This document shows positions 55,001-64,000 of a DNA stretch of 64,000 nt, piece by piece. Below the pieces are notes generated by a model. It searched no databases. It was not told the origin of the DNA and worked only from the letters and a program-made list of their open reading frames with translations. A program made the position numbers and the translations under genes. The DNA comes from an uncultured Ruminococcus sp. (GTDB lineage: Bacteria > Bacillota > Clostridia > Monoglobales > Monoglobaceae), in the NCBI GenBank assembly GCA_902766745.1, contig CACXES010000052.1:16202-80201 (forward strand), read 5' to 3'. The first letter of the stretch is position 1; each line of letters begins with the position of its first letter.

Positions 55001-56191
55001 TTACAAAGTGTTTAAATAATCGGCAATACATTCAGCCGCCAGCGAAATTGAGTATATTGCCTCATCAAGGCTGTTGCCGCCGGTTCCCGTTTCGATTATC
55101 ATTGAAGCGTGCGTGGTGTGTCCGTTAAAGCGTTCCCTTCGCAGGTTTATATGCCGCATAAGCGTGGGATACCGCTCAGAAATTGCCTTTTGAAAATGGA
55201 GTGCCGCCGTCATATTCTCCCGCCAGTCGGGATTATACAACCCTTTTTCGTCCGTACCCACCACAAACATAAGCTGCGCCGCAGACCTTCCGTTTATCTC
55301 CGTAACCACCTTTGCCTTAGTTTTGTCATCATACACAATCGAATCACGATGAACGTCAAACACAATCTGTATCGACGGATATTTCTTTATATACTCCTGA
55401 ACCGTGGCGAGGGAATGAGCATATGAGCCGTTGAATGACGGCTCATCATGCAATACAGTGTCATGCACCGCCTCAATCCCGTGCTGTCTGAATATCTCCG
55501 CCATTGCCTCTCCTGCCGCAACAACGTTTTCGTTTGTGTTTATGCTGCGGTCACTCGCCGCCGTATCATAATACTCTGCGCCCGACGGGTCATATGCCTC
55601 CGTTGCATGAGTATGAGTAATAAGTATTTTCGGTCCCTGTTTGCTCATATCTATATCGGGCTTCGCCGCCAGGGCGGCATTGACATCTATACTGTACGAG
55701 GTTTCGTTGCCGATTGAATTCGGCTGCTTTTGGGCTGCGTTTATGCTCTTTATCGGTGCCCTTCTCTCCTCGGGTATATCCGATGCACTCACCGCCGGCC
55801 TTTGAGCGTTGGCGGTATCGCCCACACTGCTTTGAAGCGGCTCGGCTTTGTTGTCCGCAACCGCAATAAAGCCTCCCTCCTCTGCCGCTCCGTAAACCGC
55901 CGAGGACGATTCTATGACCGAATCGCCGCTCCAGGGGACAAAGCCAAATATCAGCCTTGCGGCAAGCTCCGCCGCAGATTTCACCTTGTCGGAAATTTTC
56001 TTCGTATCTGCCGCCGTTTCCACAATCGGACTGACATTTTCAATCACCCTGTTGCCAAACCCGTCCGACGGCAAAATCCACCTTCCCGATGCATAAATAA
56101 TCCCCGCCGCAGCAATACCGGTCAATGCCGTCAGTGCCACAGTGCGCCTCATTCCTTTTAAATCAATTACAACAGCCTTGTATTTTCGCAT
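55001..56191 (-). CDS. spoIIP: Stage II sporulation protein P
   Basis: The 396-residue engulfment amidase/endopeptidase has a membrane anchor (RTVALTALTGIAAAGIIYASG), a low-complexity spacer to about residue 190, and the catalytic domain with ILITHTHATEAYD, VFDVHRDSI and MIIETGTGGNSLDEA. It works with SpoIID (40.7 kb). ATG 56191 after CGGAGG is preferred over 56209. Confidence 0.94.
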   Translation of the reverse strand: MRKYKAVVIDLKGMRRTVALTALTGIAAAGIIYASGRWILPSDGFGNRVIENVSPIVETAADTKKISDKVKSAAELAARLIFGFVPWSGDSVIESSSAVYGAAEEGGFIAVADNKAEPLQSSVGDTANAQRPAVSASDIPEERRAPIKSINAAQKQPNSIGNETSYSIDVNAALAAKPDIDMSKQGPKILITHTHATEAYDPSGAEYYDTAASDRSINTNENVVAAGEAMAEIFRQHGIEAVHDTVLHDEPSFNGSYAHSLATVQEYIKKYPSIQIVFDVHRDSIVYDDKTKAKVVTEINGRSAAQLMFVVGTDEKGLYNPDWRENMTAALHFQKAISERYPTLMRHINLRRERFNGHTTHASMIIETGTGGNSLDEAIYSISLAAECIADYLNTL

Positions 56192-56240
56192 TATATTTAT
56201 CCTCCGCACAGGACATTTAAAATCGTCCTTTTATCTGTAA

Positions 56241-56268
56241 AATATATGCGGAAAATAAATAAAATATC
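56241..56268 (-). promoter_or_regulatory. Putative SigE promoter of spoIIP
   Basis: On the minus strand there is GATATTTT (56268-56261), 12 bases, and CATATATT (56248-56241), 49 bases before the ATG. The -10 octamer and spacing match the candidate before spoIID. Confidence 0.5.
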
Positions 56269-56434
56269 TCTATTCGGACAAATTTAAAGGTCAAGCCACG
56301 GCGATAGAATATATAGAGCTTAAATTAATCGGGGCAGGGCACCGAGCCATTTGTTCAAAATAAAACCCTTTACCTTTTTCCGCTTTTGTGTTAAAATAGC
56401 TTTATATATGCACAAGCAAGGAGAACCATATACC

Positions 56435-57376
56435 ATGAAACGATTTTTAACCGCAGCTCTCGCCATGTTAATACTCTGCGGCTGCTCATTGCAAGGCAAG
56501 CCCGACGAATACAGCGACACACGCTTTCTTATGGACACGGTCTGCACAATCCGTGCCGGCGGTGATGAGGCACAAACCGCAGTCAGTGCCGCCTTTGAGC
56601 GGATAGATGAAATCGCCGCCGCCGTTGATTATTATTCGGAGGATTCCGAGGTTTCGGCGATAAACCGAGCCAAAGTCGGCGAACCGGTTGCGGTCAGCTG
56701 CGATGTGTCGGAAATCCTCGCAGCGGCACTTGATATCTCCGAAAAATCAAACGGAGCCTTTGATATAACGGTAGCACCGCTCAAGGACTTGTGGCGTTTC
56801 TCCGACAGTACTCACGAACCGCCCGAGCAGGAGAATATTAACACCGTCCTTGCCCATGTTGGGTACAAAAAAATCAGTCTTGCGGACGGCATCGTCACAA
56901 AGTCCGATTCCGAAGCAAAAATTGATCTGGGCGGAGCGGCAAAGGGCTATGCCGCAGACTGTGCCGCAGAGGTTCTGCGGCGTTCAGGCGTTTCCTATGC
57001 CTTGATTGACCTCGGCGGAAATATTTTTGCCGTCGGCAGGAACCCCTCTCGAAGTGACGGAAGCTGGCTTATCGGCCTGCAAAAGCCATTCGGACAAACG
57101 GGCGAATACTTTAAAACCGTGACAATATCAGAGGGTGCCGTTGTCACCTCGGGCACATATCAACGCTTCTTTGAATGGAACGGAGCGTTGTATCATCACA
57201 TTCTCGACCCGAAAACCGGCTGTCCCGTAAACAGCGGAATATCGAGCGCAAGCATTATTGCCGACTCTGCTCTGCTTGCCGACTGCTTGTCCACTGCGTG
57301 TATGGTTTTGGGCAGGGAGCGCAGCGAACAGCTCGCCGCCGAGTACAGTGCGGAGCTTATCTGCTCGGAGAATTAG
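56435..57376 (+). CDS. apbE: FAD:protein FMN transferase (ApbE), lipoprotein
   Basis: The 313-residue protein attaches FMN to Thr of flavoproteins outside the membrane. It has a lipoprotein signal peptide with lipobox LILCGC (Cys 17). ApbE motifs are FLMDTVCTIR, NGAFDITVAPLKDLWRF, KIDLGGAAKGYAAD, LIDLGGNIFAVG, TSGTYQRFF and HHILDPKTGCP. No Rnf or Nqr genes are near. ATG 56435 after AAGGAG gives the signal peptide; upstream in-frame starts from 56351 do not. Confidence 0.94.
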   Translation: MKRFLTAALAMLILCGCSLQGKPDEYSDTRFLMDTVCTIRAGGDEAQTAVSAAFERIDEIAAAVDYYSEDSEVSAINRAKVGEPVAVSCDVSEILAAALDISEKSNGAFDITVAPLKDLWRFSDSTHEPPEQENINTVLAHVGYKKISLADGIVTKSDSEAKIDLGGAAKGYAADCAAEVLRRSGVSYALIDLGGNIFAVGRNPSRSDGSWLIGLQKPFGQTGEYFKTVTISEGAVVTSGTYQRFFEWNGALYHHILDPKTGCPVNSGISSASIIADSALLADCLSTACMVLGRERSEQLAAEYSAELICSEN

Positions 57377-57416
57377 GTCTGCGGCACAGGCGCATAATTT
57401 TACGATATATTACCAC

Positions 57417-57445
57417 TTGCAAGATGTGATAAGTTATGCTATAAT
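57417..57445 (+). promoter_or_regulatory. SigA-type promoter of uvrB-uvrA
   Basis: TTGCAA (57417-57422), 17-base spacer, TATAAT (57440-57445). I did not find a clear Gram-positive LexA box (CGAACNNNNGTTCG) next to it. Confidence 0.75.
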
Positions 57446-57494
57446 TAATGGTTGATATAAACATAAATTTTTGTATTTTACGGGAGGCGAGCCA

Positions 57495-59462
57495 ATGGAC
57501 TTTAAGGTTGTTTCCAAATATAAGCCGAGCGGCGATCAGCCGCAGGCAATAAAACGCCTGGTCAAGGGCATTAACTCCGGCGAGAAATTTCAGACACTTC
57601 TCGGCGTAACCGGCAGCGGCAAGACCTTTACCATGGCAAATGTTATTGCGGCGGTCAACAAGCCGACGCTTGTGCTTGCACATAACAAAACCCTTGCCGC
57701 ACAGCTATGCAGTGAGTTTAAAGAGATTTTTCCCGAGAATGCGGTCGAGTATTTTGTATCATACTACGACTATTATCAGCCGGAGGCGTATATCCCCGGC
57801 TCCGACACTTATATCGAAAAGGATGCCTCCACCAACGAGGAGATCGACAAGCTCCGCCACAGCGCAACCTCCGCTCTGTTTGAGCGGCGCGATGTTATTA
57901 TTGTTGCAAGCGTGTCGTGCATATACGGCTTGGGCGACCCAATCGACTATAACAACATGGTTATATCCCTTCGTCCCGGAACAGTGCGCGACCGTGACGA
58001 AATTATCGCAAAGCTGGTTGAAATTCAGTACGAAAGAAACGACATTGCCTTTTCACGAAACAAATTCCGTGTGCGCGGCGATGTTCTTGACGTTTTTCCG
58101 TCGGATTCGTCAAGCCACGCAGTCAGAATAGAATTCTTCGGTGACGAGGTGGATCGGATATATGACTTTAACCCCATATCCGGCGAGCTTATCTGCGAGC
58201 GAAACCACATTGCAATATACCCTGCCTCACACTATGTAACCACGGTGGATAAAAGAACCGCCGCCATAGAGAGCATCCGTGCCGAGCTTGCGGAGAGGCT
58301 TGAGGAGCTTCGCTCACAAAACAAGCTTATCGAGGCACAGCGGCTTGAGCAGCGCACAAACTATGATATAGAAATGATGCTTGAAACGGGCTTCTGCAAC
58401 GGTATTGAAAACTATTCACGCCACATAAGCGGCAGAGCCCCCGGAAGTCCGCCGTTCACCCTTATGGACTATCTTCCCAAGGATTTTCTGCTGTTTGTGG
58501 ACGAGTCCCACGTCACACTGCCACAGGTGGGCGCAATGTACGCCGGTGACCGTTCAAGAAAGGAAAATCTTGTGAAGTACGGCTTTCGCCTGCCGTCGGC
58601 TTTTGACAACAGGCCCCTCACCTTTGACGAATTTTATTCCAAGCTGAATCAGGCTGTGTTTGTCAGCGCCACTCCGGCAGAGTTTGAGCGAGAACATTCC
58701 TCACAGATTGTGGAGCAAGTCATTCGTCCGACAGGCCTGCTTGACCCTAAGATAGAGGTTCGCCCCATCGAAGGTCAGATAGACGACCTGTACGGCGAGA
58801 TAACGGCACGAGCGGCGAAGGACGAGAGGGTTCTCGTCACAACGCTGACCAAAAAAATGGCAGAGCGTCTGACCGAATATCTCGAGGATATGGGCGTTCG
58901 CGTGCGCTATCTCCATTCCGACATACACACGATAGAGAGAATGGAAATCATACGAGATTTAAGGCTCGGTCTTTTCGACGTTCTGGTGGGGATAAACCTC
59001 CTGCGCGAGGGGTTGGACATTCCCGAGGTATCGCTTGTGGCAATTTTAGACGCAGACAAGGAGGGCTTTCTGCGGAGCGAAACGTCACTGATACAGACCG
59101 TGGGCAGAGCGGCTCGAAACGCCGAGGGCATGGTAATTATGTATGCCGATACGATAACCGGCTCCATGCGCCGTGCCATAGACGAAACCAACCGCCGCCG
59201 CAAAATCCAGTCAGCATATAACGAGGAAAACGGCATTGTACCCAAGACCATAAAGAAGTCGGTCAGCGAGGTAATCGAGGCAACCAAGGCGGTGGAGGGC
59301 GGCACGTCCGCCGATACATCGGAATCGCCCGAGCGTACCATTGCAGAGCTTACCACCGAAATGAAGAAAGCGGCGGAGCTTTTGCAGTTTGAGCTTGCGG
59401 CACAGCTTAGAGACGAAATCCGAAGACTTGAAGAAAAGTATAATACAGGAGATATGCTATGA
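57495..59462 (+). CDS. uvrB: Excinuclease ABC subunit B
   Basis: The 655-residue damage-verification helicase has Walker [17 protein letters not shown]. The beta-hairpin region [19 protein letters not shown] follows, then [33 protein letters not shown] and a C-terminal UVR motif ([17 protein letters not shown]). ATG 57495 after CGGGAGG; its stop overlaps the uvrA start as ATGA. uvrC is not in the window. Confidence 0.97.
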   Translation: MDFKVVSKYKPSGDQPQAIKRLVKGINSGEKFQTLLGVTGSGKTFTMANVIAAVNKPTLVLAHNKTLAAQLCSEFKEIFPENAVEYFVSYYDYYQPEAYIPGSDTYIEKDASTNEEIDKLRHSATSALFERRDVIIVASVSCIYGLGDPIDYNNMVISLRPGTVRDRDEIIAKLVEIQYERNDIAFSRNKFRVRGDVLDVFPSDSSSHAVRIEFFGDEVDRIYDFNPISGELICERNHIAIYPASHYVTTVDKRTAAIESIRAELAERLEELRSQNKLIEAQRLEQRTNYDIEMMLETGFCNGIENYSRHISGRAPGSPPFTLMDYLPKDFLLFVDESHVTLPQVGAMYAGDRSRKENLVKYGFRLPSAFDNRPLTFDEFYSKLNQAVFVSATPAEFEREHSSQIVEQVIRPTGLLDPKIEVRPIEGQIDDLYGEITARAAKDERVLVTTLTKKMAERLTEYLEDMGVRVRYLHSDIHTIERMEIIRDLRLGLFDVLVGINLLREGLDIPEVSLVAILDADKEGFLRSETSLIQTVGRAARNAEGMVIMYADTITGSMRRAIDETNRRRKIQSAYNEENGIVPKTIKKSVSEVIEATKAVEGGTSADTSESPERTIAELTTEMKKAAELLQFELAAQLRDEIRRLEEKYNTGDML

Positions 59463-62323
59463 ACAAAAATATAGTTATAAAAGGTGCAAGAGAAAACAAC
59501 CTTAAAAATATATCCCTCGAAATACCGAGGGATAAGCTTGTGGTTATGACGGGCTTGAGCGGTTCGGGCAAGTCCTCCCTTGCCTTTGAAACAATATATG
59601 CCGAGGGGCAAAGACGGTATGTGGAATCCCTTTCCGCTTACGCACGTCAGTTTTTGGGGCAGATGGACAAGCCTGACGTGGATGTTATCGAAGGGCTTAG
59701 CCCGGCAATATCCATCGACCAGAAAACCACCAGCAAGAACCCACGCTCCACTGTCGGCACCGTCACCGAGGTATACGACTACATTCGACTTCTGTACGCC
59801 AACATAGGCATACCCCACTGTCCAAAGTGCGGCAAGGAGATAAAGCCTGTTTCTGTGGATCAGATTACCGATGCGGTTCTCGCTCTGCCGGATAGGACAA
59901 AGTTTCAGGTTATGGCACCTGTTGCAAGAGGCAGAAAAGGCGAATATCTCAAAACCTTTGAAAAGGCGAAAAAGAGCGGCTTTGTCCGTGTCAGAGTGGA
60001 CGGCGAGATGCTTGAATTGACCGGTGAGCCGATTAAGCTTGACAAGCAGAAAAAGCATAATATAGACATTGTTGTCGACCGTCTTATAAAGCGAGATGGT
60101 ATGGAAAAGAGACTTTCCGATTCGGTTGAAACGGCTCTCGACATGGCGGACGGCATTGTTATAATAAGCATTACAGACGGCGAGGAGCTTACCTTCAGCC
60201 GCAACTATGCCTGTGACGAATGCGGAATAAGCATGCCCGAGCTTACGCCGAGAATGTTTTCGTTCAACACCCCCTACGGTGCGTGTCCGAAGTGTATGGG
60301 AATCGGCTCAATCACCAGAGTATCGCCCGATTTGATTATCCCCGACAAAAGCCTCAGCATAAACGAGGGTGCAATCCTCGCCTCCGGCTGGAGCGGCACG
60401 GAGAAAAACAGCATTTCCAGAATGTATTACGAGGCAATGGCTGAACGCTACGGCTTCAGCCTTGACACGCCCATCGAGGATTTGTCCGATGATATTTTGA
60501 ACCTCCTCCTCTACGGTACGCGCGGCGAAAAGCTTAAGCTTACCTATGAGAGGAAGTATGCCAAGGGCGTACAGTACGCTAAATTCGAGGGCATAATTCC
60601 GAACCTTGAACGCCGTCACGCAGAAACAAATTCCGAATGGGCAAAGGCGGATATAGAATCCTTTATGATCAGCATGAAGTGTCCCGAATGCGGCGGAACA
60701 AGGCTCAAGCCCGAAACCCTTGCCGTTACCGTTGACGGAATCAACATCTGGGAGCTTACAAATATGTCCGTTGTTCAGTCGCTTGAATTCTTCCGCGAGC
60801 TGACGGACAAGCTGACCCCAAAGGAGGCTGTCATCGCCAAAAATATTTTAAAGGAGATAATCGGCAGACTTAAATTCCTGTCGGATGTGGGTCTTGACTA
60901 TCTCACACTTTCACGCAGTGCCGGAACTCTGTCCGGCGGCGAGGCACAGCGTATAAGGCTGGCGACCCAAATCGGCTCAAGCCTTATGGGCGTAATATAC
61001 ATTCTTGACGAGCCGAGCATCGGTCTGCATCAGCGCGACAACGACAAGCTTATCGCCACCTTAAAGCAGCTCCGCGATATGGGTAACACCCTCATTGTCG
61101 TAGAGCATGACGAGGACACAATGCTTGCCGCTGACCACATCATCGACATCGGCCCCGGTGCAGGCGTTCACGGCGGCGAGGTCGTTGCCGAAGGCACTGC
61201 TGCGGATATTATGAAAAATAAGGCGTCAATCACAGGAAAATACCTGAGCGGTGAGCTGTCCATTCCCGTACCCGAAAAACGCAGAGAGGGAAACGGCTCC
61301 TTTCTCGAAATTAAGGGTGCGGCTGAAAATAACCTTAAAAATATTAATGTTAAAATTCCTCTCGGAACCTTTACCTGTGTAACAGGCGTATCGGGAAGCG
61401 GAAAAAGCTCACTCATAAACGAGATATTGTATAAGGCTCTGGCAAACGAGCTTAACAATGCGAAAAAAATCCCCGGTAAGTACAAGAAGCTTGTGGGAGT
61501 CGAAAACCTTGATAAGATTATTGCGATCGACCAATCGCCCATCGGCAGGACGCCGAGGAGCAACCCTGCTACCTACACCGGGCTTTTCGGCGATATCCGC
61601 ACTCTCTTTGCAATGACGGCAGAGGCAAAGGCACGCGGCTACGGCGCAGGGCGGTTCAGTTTTAATGTCAAGGGCGGTCGCTGCGAGGCATGCTGCGGTG
61701 ACGGAATTATTAAAATCGAAATGCACTTTCTGCCGGATGTATATGTTCCGTGTGAGGTTTGCGGCGGCAAACGCTATAACCGCGAAACTCTCGAGGTAAA
61801 GTACAAGGGCAAGAATATATATGAGGTTCTGGATATGACGGTTGAGGAGGGCTGTGAATTCTTCTCGAGTATTCCTAAAATTCAGAGAAAGCTTCAAACT
61901 CTCTCGGATGTCGGCCTCGGCTATATCAAAATCGGTCAGCCGTCAACCACCCTGTCGGGCGGTGAGGCACAGCGTGTGAAGCTTGCGACCGAGCTTTCCA
62001 GACGCAGCACCGGCAAGACCATATATGTGCTTGACGAGCCGACAACGGGTCTGCACGCCGCCGATGTTCACAAGCTGACCGAGGTCTTGCAGAAGCTTGT
62101 GGAATGCGGAAACACAATTGTTGTGATAGAGCATAATCTCGACATGATTAAAACCGCCGACTATATAATAGATTTAGGCCCCGAGGGCGGCGACAAGGGC
62201 GGCAGGATTGTTGCCTGCGGCACACCCGAAAAGGTTGCACGCTCAGCTAAATCCTACACCGGAAGATATTTAAAAAAATATCTGCAAAAGCCAAATGCCG
62301 AAAAGAGCGGTGATAAACAATGA
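59459..62323 (+). CDS. uvrA: Excinuclease ABC subunit A
   Basis: The 954-residue twin ABC ATPase finds DNA damage. It has two P-loops ([29 protein letters not shown]) and two LSGGEAQR signatures. Zinc modules include [15 protein letters not shown]...CPKCMG and CEACCGDG...CEVCGGKRY. It overlaps uvrB and the next gene by 4 bases each, so the three are translationally coupled. Confidence 0.98.
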   Translation: MNKNIVIKGARENNLKNISLEIPRDKLVVMTGLSGSGKSSLAFETIYAEGQRRYVESLSAYARQFLGQMDKPDVDVIEGLSPAISIDQKTTSKNPRSTVGTVTEVYDYIRLLYANIGIPHCPKCGKEIKPVSVDQITDAVLALPDRTKFQVMAPVARGRKGEYLKTFEKAKKSGFVRVRVDGEMLELTGEPIKLDKQKKHNIDIVVDRLIKRDGMEKRLSDSVETALDMADGIVIISITDGEELTFSRNYACDECGISMPELTPRMFSFNTPYGACPKCMGIGSITRVSPDLIIPDKSLSINEGAILASGWSGTEKNSISRMYYEAMAERYGFSLDTPIEDLSDDILNLLLYGTRGEKLKLTYERKYAKGVQYAKFEGIIPNLERRHAETNSEWAKADIESFMISMKCPECGGTRLKPETLAVTVDGINIWELTNMSVVQSLEFFRELTDKLTPKEAVIAKNILKEIIGRLKFLSDVGLDYLTLSRSAGTLSGGEAQRIRLATQIGSSLMGVIYILDEPSIGLHQRDNDKLIATLKQLRDMGNTLIVVEHDEDTMLAADHIIDIGPGAGVHGGEVVAEGTAADIMKNKASITGKYLSGELSIPVPEKRREGNGSFLEIKGAAENNLKNINVKIPLGTFTCVTGVSGSGKSSLINEILYKALANELNNAKKIPGKYKKLVGVENLDKIIAIDQSPIGRTPRSNPATYTGLFGDIRTLFAMTAEAKARGYGAGRFSFNVKGGRCEACCGDGIIKIEMHFLPDVYVPCEVCGGKRYNRETLEVKYKGKNIYEVLDMTVEEGCEFFSSIPKIQRKLQTLSDVGLGYIKIGQPSTTLSGGEAQRVKLATELSRRSTGKTIYVLDEPTTGLHAADVHKLTEVLQKLVECGNTIVVIEHNLDMIKTADYIIDLGPEGGDKGGRIVACGTPEKVARSAKSYTGRYLKKYLQKPNAEKSGDKQ

Positions 62324-62793
62324 TTACACATCCGTTTCCGCCGCTGTATGACGAAAATTCACGGATTTTGATTCTGGGCAGCTTCCCCTCGGTCAAGTCA
62401 AGAGAGCAGATGTTCTTCTACGGACATCCGCAGAATCGTTTTTGGCGTGTGACCGCCGCTGTGTTTGAAAAGCCTATACCCGTGACGATTGACGAAAAGA
62501 AGGCATTCTTGCACGGCTGCAGAATCGCACTCTGGGATGTCATCGCCTCATGTGAGATAAGCGGCAGCTCCGACAGCTCAATCAGGAACGTAAAGCCAAA
62601 CGACCTTACTCCGATTTTAAACGAAAGTCCAATCGAGCGAATTTTTGTCAACGGAAAGACGGCGGAGAAATACTATAATAAATATATAAAACCCGAAATC
62701 GGCAGAGAGGCGCTGTGCCTTCCGTCAACCTCCCCGGCAAATGCCGCATGGAGCACGGAAAAACTAATCGAAGCATGGCGCGTAATACTTTAA
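62320..62793 (+). CDS. DNA-deoxyinosine glycosylase (UDG superfamily)
   Basis: The 157-residue protein belongs to the Mug/UDG-like group that removes hypoxanthine. It has [20 protein letters not shown] (motif A), [18 protein letters not shown] and the C-terminal [11 protein letters not shown]. Overlap with uvrA as ATGA puts it in the nucleotide-excision operon, which fits a repair role. Confidence 0.88.
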   Translation: MITHPFPPLYDENSRILILGSFPSVKSREQMFFYGHPQNRFWRVTAAVFEKPIPVTIDEKKAFLHGCRIALWDVIASCEISGSSDSSIRNVKPNDLTPILNESPIERIFVNGKTAEKYYNKYIKPEIGREALCLPSTSPANAAWSTEKLIEAWRVIL

Positions 62794-62832
62794 ATCAAAA
62801 ATATATTACACAAAAGAAGGGCGGAAACGCAA

Positions 62833-63726
62833 ATGTCAGATAAGCTTACAAAGGCTATAACAAAGGACGGATTCTTTAAAATCAGCGCAGTTGTTTCAAC
62901 GGAAACGACAGAGCAGGCACGAAAATTTCACAACAGTACACCCGTGGCAACGGCGGCTCTCGGCAGACTTCTTACGGCAGGGCTGCTGATGGGCGAGGAG
63001 CTTAAAGAGGAAAACGCAAAGCTCACTCTTCAAGTCAGCGGAAACGGCCCCTTAGGCAGAGTTATTGTGTGCGCAAATTCTCACGGCGAGGTCAAGGGCT
63101 ATGCGGAGCATCCGGATGCGGACTTGCCGCTCAAGCCCAACGGAAAGCTGGACGTGGGCGGTGCCGTCGGCAGAGGCACTTTGTCTGTCATTAAGGATCT
63201 TTGCCTCAAGGAGCCGTATATAGGCCAGGTCGCCATTCAGACCGGCGAAATAGCCGAAGATCTGGCGTATTACTTCATGCAGTCGGAGCAGGTGCCAAGC
63301 GTTGTATCGCTCGGCGTTCTCGTTGACCGTGACTTCAGCGTAAAATGCGCCGGAGGCTTTATTATTCAGGTCATGCCCGAATGTGATAACAAAAGCTTAA
63401 CACGTCTTGAAAGCAGTGTCGGAGAGCTTATGAGCATGACCGAAATGCTGTCGAACGGAATGTCGGGGGCAGACATAATAAAATATGCTATGCACGGCTT
63501 TGACTTGGAGCTTCTCGGCGAGAGAGAGGTCGGTTATGCCTGCGATTGCAGCAGAGAGCGTATGGAAAAGGCAATTATATCCCTCGGACGCACCGAAATT
63601 GACTCAATTATCAAGGAGCAGGGCGAAGCGGAGATCGTTTGCAGCTTCTGCAATACTGCATATAAATTCAATGCGGAGCAGCTCGAGAGCATGAAGCTTA
63701 TTGCTTCCGAAAAAACTAAATCATAG
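62833..63726 (+). CDS. hslO: Redox-regulated chaperone Hsp33
   Basis: The 297-residue chaperone is switched on by oxidation. It has SDKLTKAITKDGFFKISAVV at the N terminus and the core GGAVGRGTLSVIKDL. The C-terminal redox zinc site has CDCSRERMEKA (CxC) and CSFCNTAY (CxxC). AAGGGCGG precedes ATG 62833. Confidence 0.96.
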   Translation: MSDKLTKAITKDGFFKISAVVSTETTEQARKFHNSTPVATAALGRLLTAGLLMGEELKEENAKLTLQVSGNGPLGRVIVCANSHGEVKGYAEHPDADLPLKPNGKLDVGGAVGRGTLSVIKDLCLKEPYIGQVAIQTGEIAEDLAYYFMQSEQVPSVVSLGVLVDRDFSVKCAGGFIIQVMPECDNKSLTRLESSVGELMSMTEMLSNGMSGADIIKYAMHGFDLELLGEREVGYACDCSRERMEKAIISLGRTEIDSIIKEQGEAEIVCSFCNTAYKFNAEQLESMKLIASEKTKS

Positions 63727-63857
63727 CAACGCCTCCTGAGCGGCGAGGAACATCTGCGCACAGGCTATAAAAAGCAGTAAACAAAAGATATTCGGCGTAT
63801 ATCAAAGAAATATATAAGATAATTTCATGTAACCTCGAATAATCATTTCTGCATTTC

Positions 63858-63886
63858 TTGACTTTTTACGCATAAAGTAGTATAAT
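63858..63886 (+). promoter_or_regulatory. Promoter of tRNA-Val
   Basis: TTGACT (63858-63863), 17-base spacer, TATAAT (63881-63886). A GCTCC-GAAA-GGAGC hairpin lies between it and the tRNA. Confidence 0.75.
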
Positions 63887-63923
63887 CTCTTATGTTGTCG
63901 CTCCGAAAGGAGCATAAGAGTGC

Positions 63924-63999
63924 GGGCGCTTAGCTCAGCTGGGAGAGCATCTGCCTTACAAGCAGAGGGTCATAGGTTCGAGCCCTATAGTGCCCACCA
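63924..63999 (+). tRNA. tRNA-Val (anticodon TAC)
   Basis: The 76-base cloverleaf includes an encoded CCA. The acceptor is GGGCGCT/AGTGCCC, the D stem GCTC/GAGC, the anticodon stem TCTGC/GCAGA with loop CTTACAA, and the T stem ATAGG/CCTAT with TTCGAGC loop. It may be the first of a tRNA cluster continuing beyond the window. Confidence 0.96.
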
Positions 64000-64000
64000 C

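Noticed and set aside
57446..57494. LexA box at the uvrB promoter
   Set aside because: No CGAACNNNNGTTCG-like palindrome lies at or near the -10 and start region.

Overview
The window is a continuous piece of chromosome from an endospore-forming member of the Firmicutes, most likely class Clostridia. The grounds are spoIIE, spoIID and spoIIP, a MurT/GatD pair, a FeoA-FeoA-FeoB-Cys-rich-protein iron operon, a membrane pyrophosphatase, RNase Y, a CIRCE-controlled hrcA-grpE-dnaK-dnaJ operon, GGAGG-type ribosome binding sites and TTGACA/TATAAT promoters. Nearly everything is core metabolism and housekeeping. I see no phage, insertion sequence, CRISPR array or toxin-antitoxin locus. The genus cannot be named from the sequence alone.

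Layout. 0-1.4 kb (minus): ACT-domain regulator and the start of a UPF0210 protein. 1.4-10.65 kb (minus): one long aromatic amino acid operon, aroF-tyrA-aroB-aroA-aroC-pheA-aroK-aroQ-aroE plus an MGMT-like gene. It covers all seven steps from DAHP to chorismate and the two prephenate branches to Phe and Tyr. 10.7-13.5 kb (minus): spoIIE and a small membrane protein. 13.6-18.7 kb: ECF S component, LUD protein, DUF378 protein, hppA, a nested inverted-repeat element and an AraC regulator. 18.7-24 kb (minus): def, priA, rpoZ, gmk, remA, yicC. 24.2 kb: tRNA-Arg. 24.4-30.1 kb (minus): clpX, clpP, tig, a phosphoesterase, argH. 30.4-37.7 kb (plus): the heat-shock operon followed by prmA, rsmE and a membrane protein. 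37.7-40.7 kb (minus): two HAD phosphatases, yhbY, rpsR, ssb, rpsF. 40.7-42.6 kb: spoIID and a cytidylate-kinase-like gene. 42.6-46 kb (minus): the feo iron operon. 46.2-47.4 kb (minus): a secreted repeat protein. 47.6-51.8 kb: Ldh2 dehydrogenase, malic enzyme, RNase Y. 51.8-56.2 kb (minus): EamA transporter, gatD, murT, spoIIP. 56.4-63.7 kb: apbE, uvrB, uvrA, deoxyinosine glycosylase, hslO. 63.9 kb: tRNA-Val.

The most interesting signal is the leader of the aromatic operon (10403-10652). A consensus promoter is followed by a short unannotated ORF whose peptide contains 11 aromatic residues in a 16-residue run (FYFYFSFSFSGYGYFW). A perfect 10-bp intrinsic terminator follows. A 12-bp alternative pairing joins the end of the leader ORF to the terminator. 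This is the layout of classical ribosome-mediated attenuation, here placed over the whole shikimate, Phe and Tyr pathway of a Firmicute, where T-box or TRAP control would be the usual expectation.

Other points worth a look are an apparent AUA start codon for RNase Y, a nested inverted-repeat element at 17.5 kb, TTAG-N6-CTAA operators around the feo genes, tandem repeats that multiply Shine-Dalgarno-like motifs in front of aroB and grpE, a Spo0A-box promoter with 21-bp spacing at spoIIE, and an acidic insertion in FeoB.
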